Assembly (NCBI GenBank): GCA_036339995.1
Contig: JAYYZW010000021.1
Coordinates: 1 to 19,090 of the forward strand
Direction: 5' to 3'
Origin: JAYYZW01 sp036339995
GTDB taxonomy: Bacteria; Pseudomonadota; Gammaproteobacteria; Ga0077536
DNA: 19,090 bases
Both the position numbers and the translations under genes were made by a program. Within the stretch, counting starts at the first letter, position 1, and the number at the start of each line of letters is the position of its first letter. Positions 15,361-19,090 of this stretch are shown one piece after another. Under the pieces are notes generated by a model. The model ran no database searches. It was not told where the DNA came from and worked only from the letters and a program-made list of their open reading frames with translations.

Positions 15361-16389
15361 ATGGACATTGGCCTCATCTTCACCGGCGCGGATATGACGA
15401 TGGCCGAGCTAACGGCCATCGGGCGGCGCGCGGAGCAAAGCGGTGTGGCGTCGCTTTACCTGGCCGAAGCGTGGCGCAGCGGCTGGGTGCCGTTGACCGT
15501 GCTTGCCGCCGCCACGACCCGCGTGCGCCTCGGCCCTTACGTGCTGAATGCCTATGGCCGCAGTCCCCTGCTCGCCGGCATGTCGGCCATCGACTTTAAC
15601 GATTTCAGTAAGCAGCGCCTGGTCCTCGGAGTCGGCGGTGGCAACCGCACCATCAATGAACAATGGCAGGGAATTCCACACGAACGCGTTCTGACCAAGA
15701 TGGCCGAGTATGTGACCTTGTTGCAGTGCATGGCGTCTTCCCGGCTCGGCGAAACCTTGGATTTCGAGGGCAGGATTCACCGCATGCACTGGTCGCCGGC
15801 TGTCGATCCGGGAGACCGGCCGTTCCCGGTCTATCTCGCGGCGGTCTTCCCGCGCATGTTGAAAGTCGCAGGCCGGGTTGCCGACGGGATCGCCTGCGGC
15901 GCGACCTTATCGGTTGACTACCTGCGGGACGTCGTGCGACCGCAGGTGATCGATGCGGCGGTCACGGCTGGGCGGGATCCCGATGTGATCGCTTGGACTG
16001 CCGTCCATTTCATCGCCGTCGACGAGGACCGCGCGCGTGCACGGCGGGCGGCGCGCGAAGCGCTCTGCCACCTGTATGCACCACTGCCGCATCCGTATTA
16101 CGAGTACACGATGCGAGAGCAGGGATTCGGCGCCGCGGCCGATGCGGCGCTCACCCACATGCCCGCCGGTCATCTCGAGGCGGCCGTCGCCGCCATTCCG
16201 GACGAATGCATCGACCGCTTGGTGATCGCGGGTACGCCGGAAGACTGTCGAGCGAGATTAGCAGCCTACGAAGGCGTGGTCGACGAAATCGTGTTGTTGA
16301 ACGCGTTACCCGCCGGCGACGATGGGGTGGAAGAATCGTATGCCTCGTTGATGCAGTTAGTCGAGTCTCTCAGGAACCAAGCTACGTGA
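15361..16389 (+). CDS. Luciferase-like (LLM class) flavin-dependent oxidoreductase
   Basis: A complete 342-residue TIM-barrel flavoenzyme. It opens with the family strand DIGLIF, followed by helix AELTAIGRRAEQSGVASLYLAE, LAAATTRVRLGPYVLNAYGRSPLLAG (about 49-74) and RLVLGVGGGN (85-95), which together build the flavin pocket. The C-terminal GTPEDCRARLAAY and IVLLNALP complete the barrel. Members use FMNH2 with oxygen or coenzyme F420 for hydride transfer; sequence alone does not say which, and no flavin reductase or F420 biosynthesis gene is present. The ATG at 15361 lacks a strong ribosome site and probably relies on the 23-bp spacing from the upstream monooxygenase gene. It converges on the TRAP operon, with 9 bp between the two stops. 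It is intact, unlike the LLM relic at 10634-10993, and is not a close copy of it. Confidence 0.85.
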   Translation: MDIGLIFTGADMTMAELTAIGRRAEQSGVASLYLAEAWRSGWVPLTVLAAATTRVRLGPYVLNAYGRSPLLAGMSAIDFNDFSKQRLVLGVGGGNRTINEQWQGIPHERVLTKMAEYVTLLQCMASSRLGETLDFEGRIHRMHWSPAVDPGDRPFPVYLAAVFPRMLKVAGRVADGIACGATLSVDYLRDVVRPQVIDAAVTAGRDPDVIAWTAVHFIAVDEDRARARRAAREALCHLYAPLPHPYYEYTMREQGFGAAADAALTHMPAGHLEAAVAAIPDECIDRLVIAGTPEDCRARLAAYEGVVDEIVLLNALPAGDDGVEESYASLMQLVESLRNQAT

Positions 16390-16398
16390 AGGCGGCGA

Positions 16399-17748
16399 TC
16401 AGCGATAGGCTTGTGCGGGTAGCCACGTCACCACTTGCTGCCAGTTGAAGATGATGACCAGTCCTAGTAGCTGCAGGACCACGAACGGCGCGACGCCCCG
16501 GTAAATCGTAAGGACGTCGATGTCGTCGGGGGAGACTCCTTTTAAATAGAAAATCGCGAAGCCGACGGGCGGCGTCAGAAAGCTCGTCTGCAGGCACACC
16601 GCGAACATCACGGTAAACCAGACCGGATCGAAACCGAGGTTTACCACCACCGGTGACACCAGCGGCAAAATGATGAGCGTGATCTCGATCCAGTCCAAGA
16701 AGAAACCCAGGATAAAGGTCGCCAGGAGAATACAGATCACGATGCCGCTGGGATCGAACGGCAGGTTGAGCAGAATGCGCTCGATCAACACGTCTCCGCC
16801 GAGCCCGCGCAACACCAGCGAGAACGCCGTTGCACCGATCAGCACCGCGAAGATGAAGCCCGTGGTGCGGGTCGTTTCGAATAGAACTTCTTGCAGAACA
16901 CCCATGCTGATCCGCCGCTTTAGGCAGGCGAGCAGCAAGGCGCCCGCGGCGCCCACGCCCGCCGCTTCAGTCGGTGTCGCGATCCCGAAAAAAATGCTGC
17001 CGAGGACGGCGAGGATCAGGAAGGCCGGGGGCAGGATCGCCGAGAAGAGCGCGCGAATGGCGTCCCAGTCCATGGCCTCGCTCTGCGCGGCCGGGGCGCC
17101 GTCCGGGCGCAGCAAGCCGTAGCCGAGGATGTAGAGCACATAGAGCCCGCCCAGCAGCATCCCCGGAAAAACCGCGCCCATGAACAGGTCGCCGACACTC
17201 ATCGACAGCCGGTCCGCCATCAGCACCAGCATGATGCTCGGCGGTATGAGGATCCCGAGTGTACCCACTGCGCAGACCGTACCCGCGGCAAGGCGGCGAT
17301 CGTAACCCTCATTCAGCATGACGGGCAGGCCGATCAAGGCGAGGAGCACCACCGAGGCGCCGATGATACCGGTAGTGGCAGCGAGCAACAGGCCGATCGC
17401 GGTGACGGTAATGGCGAGGCCGCCGCGAAGGCGGCCGAACAGTCGCGCGAAGCTCGTCATGAGCTGGTAGGCGATACCCGAACGGTCGAGCAGAAAGCCC
17501 ATGAAGATGAACATGGGCAGGGCCACCAACACCCAACTCTCCATCACGTACCAGATGCGATCGATGGTCAAGGACGTGTAAGCCCAATCGACGTTGATCG
17601 GAACCGCGAAATCGACGTGCATGATGATCGCAAACGCGGTGAACGTCACGGCCAGGCCGCCGAGGATCCAGGCGACCGGAAACCCGGTGAACACGAGCGC
17701 GATGAAGCTCGCGAACATCAACATCGCCATGAATTCATTCAGCGCCAC
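16399..17748 (-). CDS. TRAP transporter large permease subunit, DctM
   Basis: A 449-residue membrane protein with about a dozen helices. Hallmark loops are LAATTGIIGASVV (about 122-134), GTLGILIPPSIML (162-174), FGIATPTEAAGVG (254-266), the membrane segment LDWIEITLIILPLV (351-364) and SFLTPPVGFAIF (389-400). It forms the ion-coupled channel subunit of the second TRAP system. The frame is open 52 codons upstream, but that part is arginine- and cysteine-rich and is just the overlap with DctQ read out of frame. The GTG at 17748 gives the normal ALNEFMAMLMFAS start and overlaps the DctQ stop by 14 bases, so translation is likely coupled. The DWIEI-type loop is shared by systems whose binding proteins belong to the TakP group, as here. 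Confidence 0.9.
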   Translation of the reverse strand: MALNEFMAMLMFASFIALVFTGFPVAWILGGLAVTFTAFAIIMHVDFAVPINVDWAYTSLTIDRIWYVMESWVLVALPMFIFMGFLLDRSGIAYQLMTSFARLFGRLRGGLAITVTAIGLLLAATTGIIGASVVLLALIGLPVMLNEGYDRRLAAGTVCAVGTLGILIPPSIMLVLMADRLSMSVGDLFMGAVFPGMLLGGLYVLYILGYGLLRPDGAPAAQSEAMDWDAIRALFSAILPPAFLILAVLGSIFFGIATPTEAAGVGAAGALLLACLKRRISMGVLQEVLFETTRTTGFIFAVLIGATAFSLVLRGLGGDVLIERILLNLPFDPSGIVICILLATFILGFFLDWIEITLIILPLVSPVVVNLGFDPVWFTVMFAVCLQTSFLTPPVGFAIFYLKGVSPDDIDVLTIYRGVAPFVVLQLLGLVIIFNWQQVVTWLPAQAYR

Positions 17749-18268
17749 GATCGACGCCCGATTCGAAGAAGAGCAGGGACCAGACACGCGACAAGCGTGA
17801 GACCACGGCCAACAGCAGCAGGAAAAAACCGAGCGGCAGCATGGCCTTGATCGCCCAGCGGAACGGCAGACCGCCGGGCGCCTGTGACACTTCACCGAGT
17901 TCATAGGCGGTCCGCACGAAGGGCAGGCTGTAGATCAAAATGAACGTGATGAAAGGCAGCAGGAAAAGCACGATGCCGTAGAGTTCGATCCAGGCCTGGA
18001 GCCGCGGTGACAGTCGCTCGTGGAGGACGTCGACCCGGATATGCGCATCGGCCTGATAACTGTAAGCGAGGCCCAGCAGAAATCCGGCGGCATAGATGTG
18101 CCACTGGATCTCTTCGAACTCGATGCGGCCTATGCCGAAAGCGTAGCGCAGCACTACGTTGATGCAGATGATCACGAGCAGCAGCAACCACAACCAGGAA
18201 GCCCACTGGCCGAGGGTGATCAACAGGGGATCGATCAACCGCGAAACGCGAGTTTGAGGCAGGTTCAC
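17735..18268 (-). CDS. TRAP transporter small permease subunit, DctQ
   Basis: A 177-residue membrane protein with four hydrophobic helices at about 26-43, 59-72, 94-114 and 140-160, the DctQ layout. Typical residues are NVVLRYAFG (38-46), IEFEEIQWHIYAAGFLLGLAYSY (about 49-71) and DAHIRVDVL (74-82), the last being one of the best-conserved DctQ motifs. It pairs with DctM in the inner membrane. The GTG start lies 8 bases after the stop of the binding-protein gene, and its own end overlaps the start of DctM, so the three genes form one operon in the order P-Q-M. It is not closely similar to the DctQ half of the fused permease at 1464-3404. Confidence 0.9.
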   Translation of the reverse strand: MNLPQTRVSRLIDPLLITLGQWASWLWLLLLVIICINVVLRYAFGIGRIEFEEIQWHIYAAGFLLGLAYSYQADAHIRVDVLHERLSPRLQAWIELYGIVLFLLPFITFILIYSLPFVRTAYELGEVSQAPGGLPFRWAIKAMLPLGFFLLLLAVVSRLSRVWSLLFFESGVDRGAE

Positions 18269-18276
18269 GACTTGCG

Positions 18277-19090
18277 TTAAAAATCTCTGGGGAGGTAGGC
18301 GCGGGCTTTCCAGTGGGCGTACTCGGCACGGAAGCGTTGCTGTGATGCGAGGATGGTGGCGAAGTCTTCGTCGGCCTCCGCTTCTTCGCGCAGGACATCC
18401 TCGGCAATGTGTTTGAGTTCGCGCAGAAGGTCTAGCGGCAGACTTTCGGCCGACACGCCGATCTCGGGAAACCCGGCGATCACCGCCCCCTGCCTGGCTT
18501 CACTCTTGGCGAGGTTCCGCATGACTCCCGCCGTACAGGCGGTCTCGAGAAGTTTCTGGTCGGCGAGCGCCAGGCCGTTCCAAAGCTCGAGATTAACTAA
18601 CATGTGGGCTGCGGTCGCCGGCTGATGCCATCCGGGGTAGTAGTTATAGGGCGCGATACGGCTAAAGCCGAGGCGTTGGTCGACATCGGGCAGTGAAAAC
18701 TCCGTCGCGTCGATCGCGCCCTTCTCCAGCGCCTGGAAGATCTCACCGCCGGGCAGCATGGTGACCGAGGCGCCCAGGCGTTCGATGACCTTGCCGCCAA
18801 GCCCGGCAAAGCGGATCTTGAGTCCCCGGATGTCGTCGAGGCTGTCGATGCGCGAGCGGAACCAGCCTGCTGTCTCCGGTCCGGTCAGGCCGCAGAACAG
18901 GGGATAGGCGTTATATTTTTCGTACAGCGCTTCACCGAGTTCGCGCCCGCCCGCCTCGAACCACCACGCCGAGAATTCCCACGGCTCCATGCCGAACGGC
19001 ACGGCGCCCAACAGGGCCGACGCCGGAATCTTGCCTTGGTCGTAGCCGAGCCAGGTATAGCCGGCCTCCACCTTGTCGTCTCTCACGGCA
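18277..19090 (-). CDS. TRAP substrate-binding protein, TakP-like, N-terminus beyond window
   Basis: About 270 residues of the C-terminal part are visible; the signal peptide and first domain lie past the right edge, so the GTG near 19086 is not a real start. Features are FGMEPWEFSAWW, GPETAGWFRSRIDSLDDIRGLKIRFAGLGG with the ligand-carboxylate arginine, the LPGGEIFQALEKGAIDATEF segment and the PGWHQPAT stretch. LPGGEI and the GLKxRxxGLG context are characters of the TakP branch, whose studied member binds 2-oxoacids and other monocarboxylates as a dimer. The ligand here is therefore likely a 2-oxoacid or related monocarboxylate, by analogy only. It heads the P-Q-M operon, with 8 bp to DctQ. 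Confidence 0.9.
   Translation of the reverse strand, partial: AVRDDKVEAGYTWLGYDQGKIPASALLGAVPFGMEPWEFSAWWFEAGGRELGEALYEKYNAYPLFCGLTGPETAGWFRSRIDSLDDIRGLKIRFAGLGGKVIERLGASVTMLPGGEIFQALEKGAIDATEFSLPDVDQRLGFSRIAPYNYYPGWHQPATAAHMLVNLELWNGLALADQKLLETACTAGVMRNLAKSEARQGAVIAGFPEIGVSAESLPLDLLRELKHIAEDVLREEAEADEDFATILASQQRFRAEYAHWKARAYLPRDF

Noticed and set aside
17749..17904. 52-codon N-terminal extension of DctM
   Set aside because: Out-of-frame reading of DctQ; cysteine- and arginine-rich, and the GTG at 17748 restores the family start.

Overview
The window looks like chromosomal DNA from a GC-rich, uncultured-type proteobacterium, most likely a gammaproteobacterium. The clues are the gene families (TRAP transporters, GFA proteins, a class III cyclase remnant of the proteobacterial AAA type, an RND exporter, soluble bacterial P450s) and a REP-like palindrome of the GTAGGAGC...GCGAA type common in gammaproteobacteria. 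This is inferred from gene content and composition. There is no rRNA, tRNA, CRISPR array, transposase or integrase in the window.

Layout, left to right. (1) 1-4975: a GFA protein cut by the left edge (minus); a TRAP transporter made of a binding protein and a fused DctQM permease (plus), closed by a REP-like hairpin that includes the stop codon; a nitroreductase (minus); a 448-bp gene-free stretch with a long inverted repeat; and a second GFA protein (plus). (2) 5041-8327: a large RND/MMPL-type exporter with a C-terminal cyclic-nucleotide-binding domain (minus), head-to-head with the truncated 5' end of a class III adenylate/guanylate cyclase (plus). (3) 8316-13559: an oxidative-catabolism region. 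A 3-hydroxyisobutyrate-dehydrogenase-like reductase and a P450 are tightly coupled on minus. A decayed luciferase-like oxidoreductase and a second P450 lie on plus. A complete homogentisate 1,2-dioxygenase (hmgA) lies on minus. (4) 13655-16389: a plus-strand run of a small membrane-anchored protein, an acyl-CoA-dehydrogenase-fold flavin monooxygenase and a luciferase-like flavin oxidoreductase. (5) 16399-19090: a second TRAP system on minus with separate DctM, DctQ and a TakP-like binding protein that runs off the right edge.

Taken together this is an accessory catabolic neighbourhood: carboxylate uptake (two unrelated TRAP systems), several oxygenases (two P450s, a group D flavin monooxygenase, an LLM enzyme, hmgA) and alcohol/aldehyde handling. 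The actual substrate cannot be read from sequence. No ferredoxin, ferredoxin reductase or flavin reductase is present, so redox partners must be encoded elsewhere. Two broken genes (cyclase and LLM oxidoreductase) and the inverted repeat show past rearrangement. The most unusual item is the exporter fused to a cyclic-nucleotide sensor beside the cyclase remnant. I found no clearly new multi-gene system.
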